From NCBI RefSeq assembly GCF_025499465.1, contig NZ_JAIMCA010000001.1:992001-1056000 (forward strand): 64,000 nucleotides of DNA. The letters run 5' to 3'. Source of the DNA: Allobosea sp. BH3. GTDB taxonomy: Bacteria > Pseudomonadota > Alphaproteobacteria > Rhizobiales > Beijerinckiaceae. The number at the start of each line of letters is the position of its first letter. Position 1 is the stretch's first letter. A program made the position numbers and the translations under genes. Positions 27,317-35,907 of this stretch are shown piece by piece. The notes below the pieces were generated by a model, which was given only the letters and a program-made list of their open reading frames with translations, made no database searches and was not told the origin of the DNA.

Positions 27317-28491
27317 TGGCCAAGCCCCGCAGCGGCCCGCTCGCCGGCCTCAGGATCGTCGAGTTCGCCGGCATCGGCCCGGCGCCGATGACCGGCATGC
27401 TGCTCTCCGATCTCGGCGCGGAGATCGTCATCGTCGACCGGCTGGAGCCCAGCGGGCTCGGCATCGAAAAGCCGACCCGCTTCGACATCACCCGCCGCGG
27501 AAGGCGCTCGGTCGCGCTCGATCTGAAGCGGCCGGAAGGGATCGCCTGCGCGCTCGATCTGGTGGCGCAGGCGGACGCGCTGGTCGAAGGCTTCCGCCCC
27601 GGCACGATGGAACGGCTCGGGCTCGGGCCCGAAATCTGCCTCGAGTGCAATCCGCGCCTCGTCTATGGCCGCATCACCGGCTGGGGGCAGGACGGGCCGC
27701 TCGCCAGGGCCGCAGGCCACGACCTCAACTACATCGCACTCTCGGGCGCGCTCTCGGCCATCGGCCGGGCGGGCGAACCACCGGCGATCCCCCTCAATCT
27801 AATCGGCGACTATGGTGGCGGCGCCATGCTGCTCGCCTTCGGCGTCGTCTCGGCGCTACTGGAAGCATCCCGCTCCGGCAAGGGACAGGTGGTCGACGCC
27901 GCCATGGCCGAAGGCAGCGCCACCCTGATGGCAAGCCTGTTCGGCCTCGCCGCCGCCGGCATCCATAAGCCGGAGCGCGGCACGAACCTGCTCGATTCAG
28001 GCGCGCCGCATTACGAGACCTATCGCTGCGCCGATGGCGAATGGATCACCATCGCCCCCATCGAGAGCAAGTTCCGGGAAATCCTGCTCGGCCTGATCGG
28101 CTTCGACCCGGTGAGCTTTCCGGATGTGAACGACCCGGCCCGCTGGCCAGACGCCCGCAGCCTGCTCGCTGATCGCTTCGCCGAGCGCAGCCGCGCCGAA
28201 TGGTGCGCTGTGCTGGAAGGCACGGATGCCTGCTTCGCCCCGGTGCTGAGCCTCGCGGAAGCGCCGGGCCATCCCCATGCGCGAGCACGCGCCACCTTCA
28301 TGGCCATCGACGGTGTCACCCAGCCCGCCCCGCAGCCGCGCTTCAGCCGCACCCCGCCAGCCGCGCCTGTCGCCGGCGAGCCGGCCGGCGCCAGCAGCCG
28401 GAACGTGCTGGCGGATTGGGGCTTCGCGCCCGGGACAATCGACCACCTCGAACAGGCAGGCGTCATCCGCGCCGCCAAACCAACCGCTTGA
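27313..28491 (+). CDS. Alpha-methylacyl-CoA racemase-like CaiB/BaiF protein
   Basis: A 392-residue class III CoA-transferase-fold protein that looks like a racemase rather than a transferase. It opens with LRIVEFAGIGPAPMTGMLLSDLG, the racemase form of the N-terminus. His136 (AGHDLNY), Asp166 (IGDYGGG) and Glu251 (PIESKF) line up with the His126, Asp156 and Glu241 described in the mycobacterial racemase, at a constant offset of ten. It would interconvert 2R- and 2S-methylacyl-CoA. ATGG overlaps the previous stop, so expression is coupled. Confidence 0.85.
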   Translation: MMAKPRSGPLAGLRIVEFAGIGPAPMTGMLLSDLGAEIVIVDRLEPSGLGIEKPTRFDITRRGRRSVALDLKRPEGIACALDLVAQADALVEGFRPGTMERLGLGPEICLECNPRLVYGRITGWGQDGPLARAAGHDLNYIALSGALSAIGRAGEPPAIPLNLIGDYGGGAMLLAFGVVSALLEASRSGKGQVVDAAMAEGSATLMASLFGLAAAGIHKPERGTNLLDSGAPHYETYRCADGEWITIAPIESKFREILLGLIGFDPVSFPDVNDPARWPDARSLLADRFAERSRAEWCAVLEGTDACFAPVLSLAEAPGHPHARARATFMAIDGVTQPAPQPRFSRTPPAAPVAGEPAGASSRNVLADWGFAPGTIDHLEQAGVIRAAKPTA

Positions 28492-28508
28492 ACCGGAGGA
28501 CAGCCGCC

Positions 28509-28967
28509 ATGGCCGGACGCTATTACGAGGAATTCGAGGTTGGGCAGCTCTTCGAGCATGCCTTCTCGCGCACCGTCACCGAGCAGGACAACATCAGCTT
28601 CAGCCTGATGACACTGAACCCGCAGCCGCTCCATGTCGACGCGGATTTTTCCAGCCGCACCGAATGGGGCCAGCCGCTGTTCAACAGCCTCTACACGCTG
28701 GGCATCATGATCGGCATGAGCGTCTACGACACCACGCTCGGCACCACGGTCGGCAATCTCGGCATGAGCGATGTCCGTTTCCCCAAGCCGGTCTTCAACG
28801 GCGATACGCTGCGTTCGCGCACCAAGGTCGTCTCCAAGCGGGATTCGAAGTCGCGCCCCTCGGTCGGGCTCGTCGAGTTCGAGCATGAATGCCTGAACCA
28901 GCGCGGCGAGGTCGTCGCGATCTGCCGGCGGATGGCGATGATGCACCGGCGCAAGGAAGCGGCATGA
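28509..28967 (+). CDS. MaoC family dehydratase (mesaconyl/itaconyl-CoA hydratase-like)
   Basis: A 152-residue hot-dog-fold enoyl-CoA hydratase. It begins RYYEEFEVGQLFEH; the putative catalytic Asp27 (EQDN) and His42 (QPLHVD) are where MaoC proteins have their Asp/His pair, and VRFPKPVFNGDTL is the usual following strand. Proteins of this exact type often sit beside a CitE-like lyase. The expected reaction is hydration of an unsaturated dicarboxyl-CoA. ccggagga precedes the ATG. It overlaps the lyase gene by four bases. Confidence 0.9.
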   Translation: MAGRYYEEFEVGQLFEHAFSRTVTEQDNISFSLMTLNPQPLHVDADFSSRTEWGQPLFNSLYTLGIMIGMSVYDTTLGTTVGNLGMSDVRFPKPVFNGDTLRSRTKVVSKRDSKSRPSVGLVEFEHECLNQRGEVVAICRRMAMMHRRKEAA

Positions 28968-29830
28968 TGCGCAGCCTGCTCTTCGTCCCCGGCGACAGCG
29001 CCCGCAAATTCACCCGCGCCCGCGAATGCGGCGCCGATGCGCTGATCATCGATCTCGAGGATTCGGTCGCGCCCGACGCCAAGGAGACGGCACGGCAGGA
29101 GACGGCCGCGATGCTGCAGGCGCCGCGCGGCCGCCAGAAGCTCTTCGTGCGCGTCAACGCCTTCGACACCGATCTGACCGCCACTGACCTCGCGGCAGTG
29201 ATGGCCCATCGGCCGGACGGCATCGCCCTGCCGAAATGCGACGGGCCGGAGCAGGTCAAGCGATTGGCCCATATGCTCGATGCGCTCGAAGCGGCCCACG
29301 GCATCGCGCCCGGCAGCACGCTGATCCTCGCCATCGTCACCGAGACGGCCGCCTCGCTCTTCGGGCTGGGCAGCTATCGCGGCTGCAGCGAGCGGCTCTG
29401 GGGCATGATGTGGGGCGCGGAGGATCTCGCCGCCTCCTTCGGCGCCACCGCCAATCGCGATGCGCAGGGCAACATGTTCGCGCCTTACCGGCTCGCGCGC
29501 AATCTCTGCCTCGCCGGCGCGGCCGCCGCCGGCGTCGTCGCCGTGGATACGGTCGCCGTCACCATCGACGATCTCGCCGCCGTCGAGCAGGAGGCGCGGG
29601 AGGCGCGCCGCGACGGCTTCATGGCCAAGGGCGTGATCCATCCCAAGCATATCGAGCCGGTCAATGCCGCCTTCCGCCCCAGCGATGACGAGATCGCCTG
29701 GGCGCGGCGCATCACGGACGCATTTGGCAATCAGGCCGATCTCGGCGTAGTGAAAATCGACGGCCAGATGATCGACAAGCCGCATCTGCGGGCAGCCGAG
29801 CGCATTCTGGCGTCGCTAGCCCCGTCATAG
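28964..29830 (+). CDS. HpcH/HpaI/CitE-like CoA ester lyase
   Basis: A 288-residue TIM-barrel lyase: MRSLLFVPGDSARKF at the start, DLEDSVAPDAK, and Mg ligands Glu127 (VTETAAS) and Asp154 (GAEDLAA). The C-terminal KGVIHPKHIEPVN segment is typical of CitE-like proteins. Members cleave malyl-, beta-methylmalyl- or citramalyl-CoA to acetyl-CoA plus glyoxylate or pyruvate. Its coupling to MaoC and CoA-transferase genes favours citramalyl-CoA, but substrate is unproven. Either ATG 28964 or 28967 could start it. Confidence 0.9.
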   Translation: MMRSLLFVPGDSARKFTRARECGADALIIDLEDSVAPDAKETARQETAAMLQAPRGRQKLFVRVNAFDTDLTATDLAAVMAHRPDGIALPKCDGPEQVKRLAHMLDALEAAHGIAPGSTLILAIVTETAASLFGLGSYRGCSERLWGMMWGAEDLAASFGATANRDAQGNMFAPYRLARNLCLAGAAAAGVVAVDTVAVTIDDLAAVEQEAREARRDGFMAKGVIHPKHIEPVNAAFRPSDDEIAWARRITDAFGNQADLGVVKIDGQMIDKPHLRAAERILASLAPS

Positions 29831-29858
29831 TGACGATCGAGGAGCAACGGGAAGACGC

Positions 29859-30620
29859 ATGCAGGTCAAGCAGGCCGCCAATGTTCTGGAGTTACTGGAA
29901 TTTTTCGCCCGCCGGCAGCGCCCGGCGACGCTGGCGGAACTCTCCGACGAACTCGGCTGGCCACGCTCGAGCACCTTCAACCTGATCGGCACCCTGGCCG
30001 AGAAGGGCTATCTCTACGAGCCGCGGGCGCGCGGCGGCTATTATCCGAGCCCGCGCTGGCTCACCATGGCGCAGGCGGTCTCCCAGGCCGAGCCGCTGCC
30101 GGAAGCGGCGCTGATGCTGGTGTCGGAAGTCGCCGAGGAGACCGGCGAGACGACCGCCATCGGCGCGCCCGCCGGCATCCACACGATGTGGATCCACGTC
30201 ATCGAATCGACCGCGCCCATCCGCTATTTCGGGCGCGTCGGCCATCGCCTGCCGATCCATGCGAGTTCGACCGGACGCGCTATTCTGGCGCAGTACAGCC
30301 TTGCCGAGCGGCAGGCCATCTACCGCAAGCTCAGCTTCGAGCGCTACTCGCCGACATCGCCGATGAGCATCGACGCCGTCGAGGCCGAACTCCGCCGCTC
30401 CGCCGCGCGGGGCTACCATTTCAGCAATGGCGATTTCAGCCAGGATCTCGTCGGCGTCGCCCTGCCGCTTCCGATCGGCCAGCGTCGACTGTCGATCGTC
30501 GTCGCCGGGCCGCAGTTCCGCTGCCTCGACAAGGTGCCGGCCATCGCCGAGACGATCCGCTCCGGAATAGCCCGCTTCGCGGCGGACATGGCCGTCGATC
30601 CAGATCCGACGGCGGCCTGA
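29859..30620 (+). CDS. IclR family transcriptional regulator
   Basis: A 253-residue regulator with an N-terminal winged helix (ATLAELSDELGWPRSSTFNLIGTL, recognition helix around 30-50) and a C-terminal GAF-like effector domain (ETTAIGAPAGIHTMWIHV, LPIHASSTGRAILA). IclR proteins often sense the pathway substrate. It is the last gene of the rightward operon, 28 bases after the lyase, and is the natural candidate to control this operon and the divergent one. Confidence 0.92.
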   Translation: MQVKQAANVLELLEFFARRQRPATLAELSDELGWPRSSTFNLIGTLAEKGYLYEPRARGGYYPSPRWLTMAQAVSQAEPLPEAALMLVSEVAEETGETTAIGAPAGIHTMWIHVIESTAPIRYFGRVGHRLPIHASSTGRAILAQYSLAERQAIYRKLSFERYSPTSPMSIDAVEAELRRSAARGYHFSNGDFSQDLVGVALPLPIGQRRLSIVVAGPQFRCLDKVPAIAETIRSGIARFAADMAVDPDPTAA

Positions 30621-30659
30621 GGGCCCGCCGGAGCCGAACCCGCCGACTCGATCCACGTC

Positions 30660-32198
30660 TCAGGAACGGCCGCTCGTCCGGTAATGCGGCTCGTCGCCGA
30701 TCCCGTCGAGATAGCCCTCGTAGAAGCGCCGGACATGCGGCATCACCGCTTCCGATAGCGCGATACGCGCCTGCTCGGCCTGCGTCTTCGGCCGGGCCAG
30801 CATCGCGGCGATCTCGCCCAGCACGGCGTCGCGGTCGACCTTCGTGAAGCGCCGCTCGCGATAGACCCACTCACCGCCGATCAAGACGCTGTGCACCGCC
30901 TTCGCCTTGGCCCGCTGGACCAGCACGTCGACGAAGCCGAGGCCGATATCCTGATAGGGGAAGGTGACCTGCTTCCAGTCGAACAGCACGCAATCGGCCG
31001 CCATGCCGGGCGAAAGCCGACCGATCGTCTCGGCAAAGGGCGTGGTGCGCGCGCCATGCTCCGTCGCCATGCGCAGCACCTGCGCGGATGATGGGTGTGG
31101 CGCCTCGATGCCGGGCTCCCGATGGGCGCGCAGCACCAGCCGCATCTCCTGCAGCATGTCGCGGTCGTCGTTGATGCCGGCCTCGTCGATCCCGATGGCG
31201 ACAGGGATCGCCCGCGCCAGGAAGCGGTTGACCGGCGCCGTGCCGCTCTTCAGCCGGAAATTCGAGGAGCAGTTGTGGCAGATGCAGGCGCCCCGCTCCG
31301 CCACCAGCGCGATATCGGCCTCGCTCATCCAGACGCCGTGACCGATGGTGAAATGCGGCCCGAGCAGCCCGAACCTGTCGAGATAGGCCAGAGCCGAGCC
31401 GCCGGCCCGCTTCTGCGCATAGGCCTTCTGATAGGGCGTCTCCAGCACATGCATATGCACCGGCAGGTTGGTGCGGCCGGCAAGCTCGGCCGTGGTTTCG
31501 AGCGCCGCATCGGACAGCCAGTGCAAATTCGCCGGCGCGATCTGGACGCGGATACGTTCGCCCTCGCCATGGCGGTGCAGCAGCTCGTCGAAGATCGCGA
31601 CCTGCTCGGAGAGCGGCAGGGTGAAGCGAGCAAAATAGGCTTCCAGCGCCGGGCGGAGCTCGGCCGGCACCCGCGCGACGAAATCCCGGTCGGCCTCGTA
31701 GACGAGCCGGTTCTGGTCGCGCAGCGCCATGGAATAGGAGACGCGCATGCCGATGGTGCGATAGGCGCCGATCACCGTCTCGGCCGCGGCGAGGACGTCA
31801 TCGGCAGAGCCCGGCGCGCGGCTGTGCAGGTGCTGCACCGTGGTCACGCCGCTCTCGATCATCTCGAAGGCGGAATAGAGCGTGTCGCGATGGAGATCGA
31901 CATCGCGCAGCGCCAGCCGGCTGGCGAACCAGAGCTCGAGCGGATGATCCGCCGAGCCGAGCTGCAGCGGCGTCAAGCCGACATGGTGATGCGCATTGAC
32001 GAAGCCCGGCGTGATCGCGAAATCCGCCCCGCCTTCGATCACGGCCTCCGGCGAGCGCGCCCGAAGCTGATCGACCGGGCCGAGCGCCGCGACCGCACCG
32101 TCGCGCACGAGGATGCCGGCATTCCGGTGCAGGATCGGCTCGCCGGCTGCATCGAAGCCTTCCAGCAGCGTCCCGCCCCAGATAATGCGGTCGGTCAT
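30660..32198 (-). CDS. Amidohydrolase superfamily protein (deaminase/chlorohydrolase type)
   Basis: A 512-residue cytoplasmic metal-dependent hydrolase. The metal HxH is in NAHHHVG (His70, His72), further ligand blocks are HMHVLE and GHGVWMS, and the active-site Asp is in GIDEAGIND. This is the subtype I form seen in cytosine/guanine deaminase and TRZ/ATZ proteins. Substrates in this group are ring nitrogen compounds; which one is unknown. Its ATG overlaps the stop of the beta-propeller gene by four bases. Confidence 0.87.
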   Translation of the reverse strand: MTDRIIWGGTLLEGFDAAGEPILHRNAGILVRDGAVAALGPVDQLRARSPEAVIEGGADFAITPGFVNAHHHVGLTPLQLGSADHPLELWFASRLALRDVDLHRDTLYSAFEMIESGVTTVQHLHSRAPGSADDVLAAAETVIGAYRTIGMRVSYSMALRDQNRLVYEADRDFVARVPAELRPALEAYFARFTLPLSEQVAIFDELLHRHGEGERIRVQIAPANLHWLSDAALETTAELAGRTNLPVHMHVLETPYQKAYAQKRAGGSALAYLDRFGLLGPHFTIGHGVWMSEADIALVAERGACICHNCSSNFRLKSGTAPVNRFLARAIPVAIGIDEAGINDDRDMLQEMRLVLRAHREPGIEAPHPSSAQVLRMATEHGARTTPFAETIGRLSPGMAADCVLFDWKQVTFPYQDIGLGFVDVLVQRAKAKAVHSVLIGGEWVYRERRFTKVDRDAVLGEIAAMLARPKTQAEQARIALSEAVMPHVRRFYEGYLDGIGDEPHYRTSGRS

Positions 32199-33046
32199 CC
32201 CAGCCGCACCAACCGCGTGAGCCGGCTCGGATTGCTCTCCGCCAGAAGGATGTTCCCTTCCGGCGTGCCGAAGAGACCATGCGCCCCGTTCAGCATCGGC
32301 CGGCAACGGCCGAGCTTCTCGCCGGCGGGGCCGATCTTCTGCAGGCTCGGGATCATATCCGTGACGTAGCTGTTGCCCTCCTCGTCGCCCCAGATGGCGA
32401 CGGGCTGGTAGAAATGCGTCCAGCTCTGGAGATGGTTGCCGTTCAGGTCGAAGACCTGCACGCGGTTGTTAGTGCGGTCGACCACGACCACGCGCCCGTC
32501 GGCATGGGTCCAGATCGCATGCGGCCAGCCGAACTGGCCGTCGCCATCACCCTGGCTGCCCCAGCTCTGGACATGCACGCCATAGGCCGAGAAGCGGTGG
32601 ACCCGGCTCGCCGCATAGCCATCGGCGACATAGATGTCGCCCCAGGCGGAGACATGCACGTCGGTCGGATGGTTGAAGGGTGCCAGCGGCTCGGCCCGCG
32701 CGCCCAATGCGCCAAGCCGTTCCCCGGTGGCCGAGCAGATGATGATCTCGTGCATGTCGCGGTCGACACAGAGGATGCGGCCCTGCGCATCGGCGGTCAG
32801 CATATGGGAATCGGCGATCAGATCGCCCCCCCAGCCGGCGAGGTAGTTCCCCTCCGGGTCGAGCTCGACCACGCGCGGATCGTCGGGTTGGGTCAGTGGA
32901 TCATGGCGGAGCATGACGAAGATATGCCCACGCCCATCGACCGTGACATCGGTGACAAAGCCGGCATTCTGCGGCCAGGAGCCGAAGGGCCGCTCGACGC
33001 GGTAGCGGATGTCGCCGAGCGAGACGATAAGGTCATGGGTGGGCAT
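32195..33046 (-). CDS. NHL-repeat six-bladed beta-propeller protein
   Basis: A 283-residue protein built of NHL-type repeats, each with a D-x-x-G-x-I/V-x-V-x-D pattern (for example VDGRGHIFVML, AWGDIYVADGY, ADGRVVVVDRTNNRVQVFD). Relatives are annotated as peptidyl-alpha-hydroxyglycine alpha-amidating-lyase-like, but the eukaryotic activity is not shown for bacterial ones. There is no signal peptide, so it should be cytoplasmic. Four-base coupling to the amidohydrolase suggests a shared pathway, perhaps as a lactonase or isomerase-like propeller enzyme; that is speculation. Confidence 0.82.
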   Translation of the reverse strand: MPTHDLIVSLGDIRYRVERPFGSWPQNAGFVTDVTVDGRGHIFVMLRHDPLTQPDDPRVVELDPEGNYLAGWGGDLIADSHMLTADAQGRILCVDRDMHEIIICSATGERLGALGARAEPLAPFNHPTDVHVSAWGDIYVADGYAASRVHRFSAYGVHVQSWGSQGDGDGQFGWPHAIWTHADGRVVVVDRTNNRVQVFDLNGNHLQSWTHFYQPVAIWGDEEGNSYVTDMIPSLQKIGPAGEKLGRCRPMLNGAHGLFGTPEGNILLAESNPSRLTRLVRLG

Positions 33047-33086
33047 GGCGTGCTCTTGGCTCTGTCGTTCGAGACGGGCGCGAGGA

Positions 33087-33111
33087 ACCCCGTTCCCGAA
33101 AGGAGCGGGGT
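33087..33111 (-). promoter_or_regulatory. Weak stem-loop between deacetylase and propeller genes
   Basis: Arms accccg (33087-33092) and cggggt (33106-33111) with a short inner cc/gg pairing lie in the 77-base gap. No T-run follows. It may be a minor transcript-processing or stability element. Confidence 0.3.
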
Positions 33112-33123
33112 GCGGGCCGCGGT

Positions 33124-34038
33124 TCACGCACCCTGATAAGGATGCGTCTTAGCCCAGTGCTGCGCGATGTCGAGCCGGCGCGTCACCCAGACCCCTTCAT
33201 GCTTCTGGACATAATCGAGGAAGCGGGCGAGGCCCGCGGCACGGGCCGGATGGCCGATCAGCCGCATATGCAGCCCGACCGACATCATCTTCGGCTGCGT
33301 CGCACCCTCGGCATAGAGCATGTCGAAGGCGTCCTTGTGCCAGTCGAAATAGTCGTTCGAGGTGGCGAAGAAGCCGGAGCCGAACTTGCCGTCATTGTTG
33401 ACCAGCGAGTAAGGCACGACGAGATGCGGCTTGCCATCGACCGTCTTCCAGTATGGCAACTCATCGTCGTAAGCATCTGAATCGTAGAGGAAACCTCCTT
33501 CTTCGACCACGAGCTTGCGCGTGTTGACGCTGGGCCCGTAGCGGCAGTACCAGCCGAGCGGCCGCTCGCCCACCATCTGCTTCAGGGAGGCCACCGCCTT
33601 GGCGATGTGCTCGCGCTCCTCGGCCTCGGTCAGGTCGTAATGCTTGATCCAGCGCCAGCCATGGCAGCAGACGTCGAAACCCGAGGCCTTGATCGCCGCC
33701 GCTGCCTCAGGGTTGCGCTCGATCGCCAGCGCACAGCCGAACACCGTCATCGGCAGGCCGCGCTCCTGGAAGAGCCGCATCAGCCGCCAGAAGCCGACGC
33801 GGCTGCCATAGGCGAACATGCCCTCGCCGGCGAGATCACGGCCGCTGACGCCGGTCGGCAGTCCGTTGGCCTCGGTCAGCCCGAGCTCGGTATAGCCCTC
33901 GCCATCCTGCACCGAAGGCTCCGAGCCCTCCTCGTAATTCATCACGAAGTTGATCGCGATCCGGGCGCCGCCGGGCCATTTCGGATCGGGCGGGTTGGCC
34001 CCGTAGCCGATCAGATCGCGGTCATAGCTGCTGGTCAT
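33124..34038 (-). CDS. Polysaccharide deacetylase family protein, PuuE allantoinase-like
   Basis: A 304-residue NodB-fold hydrolase of the PuuE group. The opening GYGANPPDPKWPGGARIAINFVMNYEEGSE is nearly diagnostic, as are CCHGWRWI and MSVGLHMRLIGHP. PuuE-type proteins open the hydantoin ring of allantoin without the usual amidohydrolase fold. Some relatives act on other cyclic amides, so the activity is best given as ureide/cyclic amide hydrolase. ATG 34038 is preferred over 34062 by family alignment. It lies in the same strand set as the ABC importer upstream. Confidence 0.88.
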   Translation of the reverse strand: MTSSYDRDLIGYGANPPDPKWPGGARIAINFVMNYEEGSEPSVQDGEGYTELGLTEANGLPTGVSGRDLAGEGMFAYGSRVGFWRLMRLFQERGLPMTVFGCALAIERNPEAAAAIKASGFDVCCHGWRWIKHYDLTEAEEREHIAKAVASLKQMVGERPLGWYCRYGPSVNTRKLVVEEGGFLYDSDAYDDELPYWKTVDGKPHLVVPYSLVNNDGKFGSGFFATSNDYFDWHKDAFDMLYAEGATQPKMMSVGLHMRLIGHPARAAGLARFLDYVQKHEGVWVTRRLDIAQHWAKTHPYQGA

Positions 34039-34057
34039 TGGGAGGCTCCGTCCTTCT

Positions 34058-34184
34058 GTCATTCCGGGGCGGGCCAGCAGGCCCGAACCCGGAACCCAAG
34101 ACCGGGTGAGACCGGCCGGCTGTTCGAATGGCGCACCCGGTCTTTGGTTCCGGTTGCAGCGCCATGCGCTGCAACCGGAATGAC
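34058..34184. repeat. Composite palindromic intergenic element
   Basis: Terminal inverted repeats gtcattccgg (34058-34067) and ccggaatgac (34175-34184) bound 127 bases. Inside is a near-perfect pair of 18-base arms (34091-34108 and 34134-34151, one mismatch) and a perfect 14-bp hairpin (34148-34161 with 34167-34180). It lies between two genes of one strand. It fits the scattered palindromic repeats found between genes in Hyphomicrobiales and shows no reading frame of its own. Confidence 0.65.
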
Positions 34185-34198
34185 GAAGGCGGTGCTCA

Positions 34199-35017
34199 TC
34201 ATCCGCTCATCCGCTTCGTCAGGCCGGTCAGCCGGTCCATGACGAGCATCAGGACGAGGGTGGCGAGGATCAGCACGCCGGCAATCGCCGCGATGCGCAC
34301 GTCCAGCGTCGATTCCATCATCCCCCACATCCGGATCGGCAACATCCCGGTGCGGGCGGTGGAGAGGAAGAGCGAGACCGGGACATTGTCCATCGAGGAG
34401 ATGAAGGCGAGGAAGCAGCCTGCCGCGATGCCCGGCGCGATCAAGGGCAAGGTGATGCGGCGGAAGGCATAGAGGCGGCTGGCGCCGAGGCTTTGCGATG
34501 CCTCCAGAAGCCCCGGATCGAGCTGGGTCAGGCTCGCCAGCGTCGTGCGGAAGATGAAGGGCGCGATCACGACCAGATGGCCGGCGATCAGCAGGTTGAG
34601 CGAAGGCCGGATGCCCATGACCGAGAAGAACATCAGCGCCGCGAGCCCGTAGGAGAGCGTCGGCAGCACCAGCGGCGACAGGAAGCCGGCCTCCAGCAGC
34701 CTGGCTGAGGGACGACTGACCCGCGCGACGGCGAGCGCCGCCAGCACCGAGAGCACCATGCCGACCGCGGTCGCGCAGAAGGCGACCCAGACGCTGTTCC
34801 ACGCGGCGATATGGATCTGCGCCGAGCGGACAGGGTCGAACAGTTCGCGATACCAGCGCAGCGACAGTTCCGGCGGCGGGAAGCGCAGCGTCTGCGAGGT
34901 GGTGAAGGAGGTCGCGATCACGATCGCCACCGGCCCGACCAGGATCAGGATTCCGAGCCCGGCCAGCAGGCCGACCGCCCATTTATAGGTGATGTCGCTG
35001 AAGGTGGAGCGTTGCAT
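34199..35017 (-). CDS. ABC transporter permease (PotC-like)
   Basis: A 272-residue inner-membrane permease with six predicted helices and the cytoplasmic coupling loop EASQSLGASRLYAFRRITLPL, the EAA motif of the spermidine/putrescine and iron(III) ABC group. It would pair with the permease 11 bases upstream. Rather than polyamine, the neighbours (nitrilase, PuuE-like, amidohydrolase) suggest a small nitrogen compound. Confidence 0.9.
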   Translation of the reverse strand: MQRSTFSDITYKWAVGLLAGLGILILVGPVAIVIATSFTTSQTLRFPPPELSLRWYRELFDPVRSAQIHIAAWNSVWVAFCATAVGMVLSVLAALAVARVSRPSARLLEAGFLSPLVLPTLSYGLAALMFFSVMGIRPSLNLLIAGHLVVIAPFIFRTTLASLTQLDPGLLEASQSLGASRLYAFRRITLPLIAPGIAAGCFLAFISSMDNVPVSLFLSTARTGMLPIRMWGMMESTLDVRIAAIAGVLILATLVLMLVMDRLTGLTKRMSG

Positions 35018-35028
35018 CGGCTTGCTCC

Positions 35029-35895
35029 TTACGTCTTCGCGAAGCGGCCGAGCCAGCCCAGCGCCATGATGCCGGCGAGCACGGTGAAGAGCAGCGTCAG
35101 CGAGGCCACCGCCGCGAAGGGCCAGTTATAGACGACCGTCGCCTGCTGGTAGATCAGCGCCGGCAGGTAGACCAGCCGCGCGCCGCCGATCACCGTCTGC
35201 GAGATGAACGCCGTGGTCGAGGAAGCGAAGACCAGCGTCGCGCCGGCGATCCAGCCCGGCAGCGTCAGCGGCAGCACGACGCGGAAGAAGGTCCGCCATT
35301 GCGAGGCGCCGAGCGCGCGCGAGGCGTCGACCAGGTTCTGGTCCATCTGGTTCATGATCGTCAGCAGCGGCAGCAGCATCAGCGGCATCTCGATCTGCGT
35401 CAGCGCGATCACCAGCCCGAGCTCCGTCTGCAGCAGATTGAGCGGCGCGGCCGTGAGGCCCAGCGTCATCAGCGTCTGGTTGACCACGCCTTCCCGCGCC
35501 AGGATCACGATCCAGGCGAAGGTACGGATCACGACCGAGGTCAGCAGCGGCATCAGGATGACGAAGATCAGCACGCGCTGAACCCGCGGCCCCGAGGCTC
35601 GGAAGACCAGCGCCAGCGGGTAGGCGACCAGCGTCGTCGCCGCCACGGCGAAGAAGCCAAGTTTCAGCGTGTCGAAGATGACCTTCAGGTAGAAGGCGTC
35701 GGAGTAGAACTTGACCCAGCTTCCGAGCCCGAGCCGCGTCTGCTCCGCATCGGCATAGAAGCTGATGCCGAGCAGGATCGCGAAGGGCGCGGCGAAGAAG
35801 AAAAGATAGGTCAGGCCGAGCGGCGCCGCGAGGCGCCAGTCGACCCGCTCGCCGGAGGCTGTCGCGCCTCCGGCCACGGCGATCGCTCCGGCCAC
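35029..35895 (-). CDS. ABC transporter permease (PotB-like)
   Basis: A 288-residue permease with six helices after a short cytoplasmic N-terminus, and the EAA loop DASRALGASQWRTFFRVVLPL. This is the larger, PotB-type partner. It starts 12 bases after the binding-protein gene and ends 11 bases before the PotC-like gene, consistent with one operon. Confidence 0.9.
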   Translation of the reverse strand: MAGAIAVAGGATASGERVDWRLAAPLGLTYLFFFAAPFAILLGISFYADAEQTRLGLGSWVKFYSDAFYLKVIFDTLKLGFFAVAATTLVAYPLALVFRASGPRVQRVLIFVILMPLLTSVVIRTFAWIVILAREGVVNQTLMTLGLTAAPLNLLQTELGLVIALTQIEMPLMLLPLLTIMNQMDQNLVDASRALGASQWRTFFRVVLPLTLPGWIAGATLVFASSTTAFISQTVIGGARLVYLPALIYQQATVVYNWPFAAVASLTLLFTVLAGIMALGWLGRFAKT

Positions 35896-35907
35896 GGACC
35901 CGCCTCC

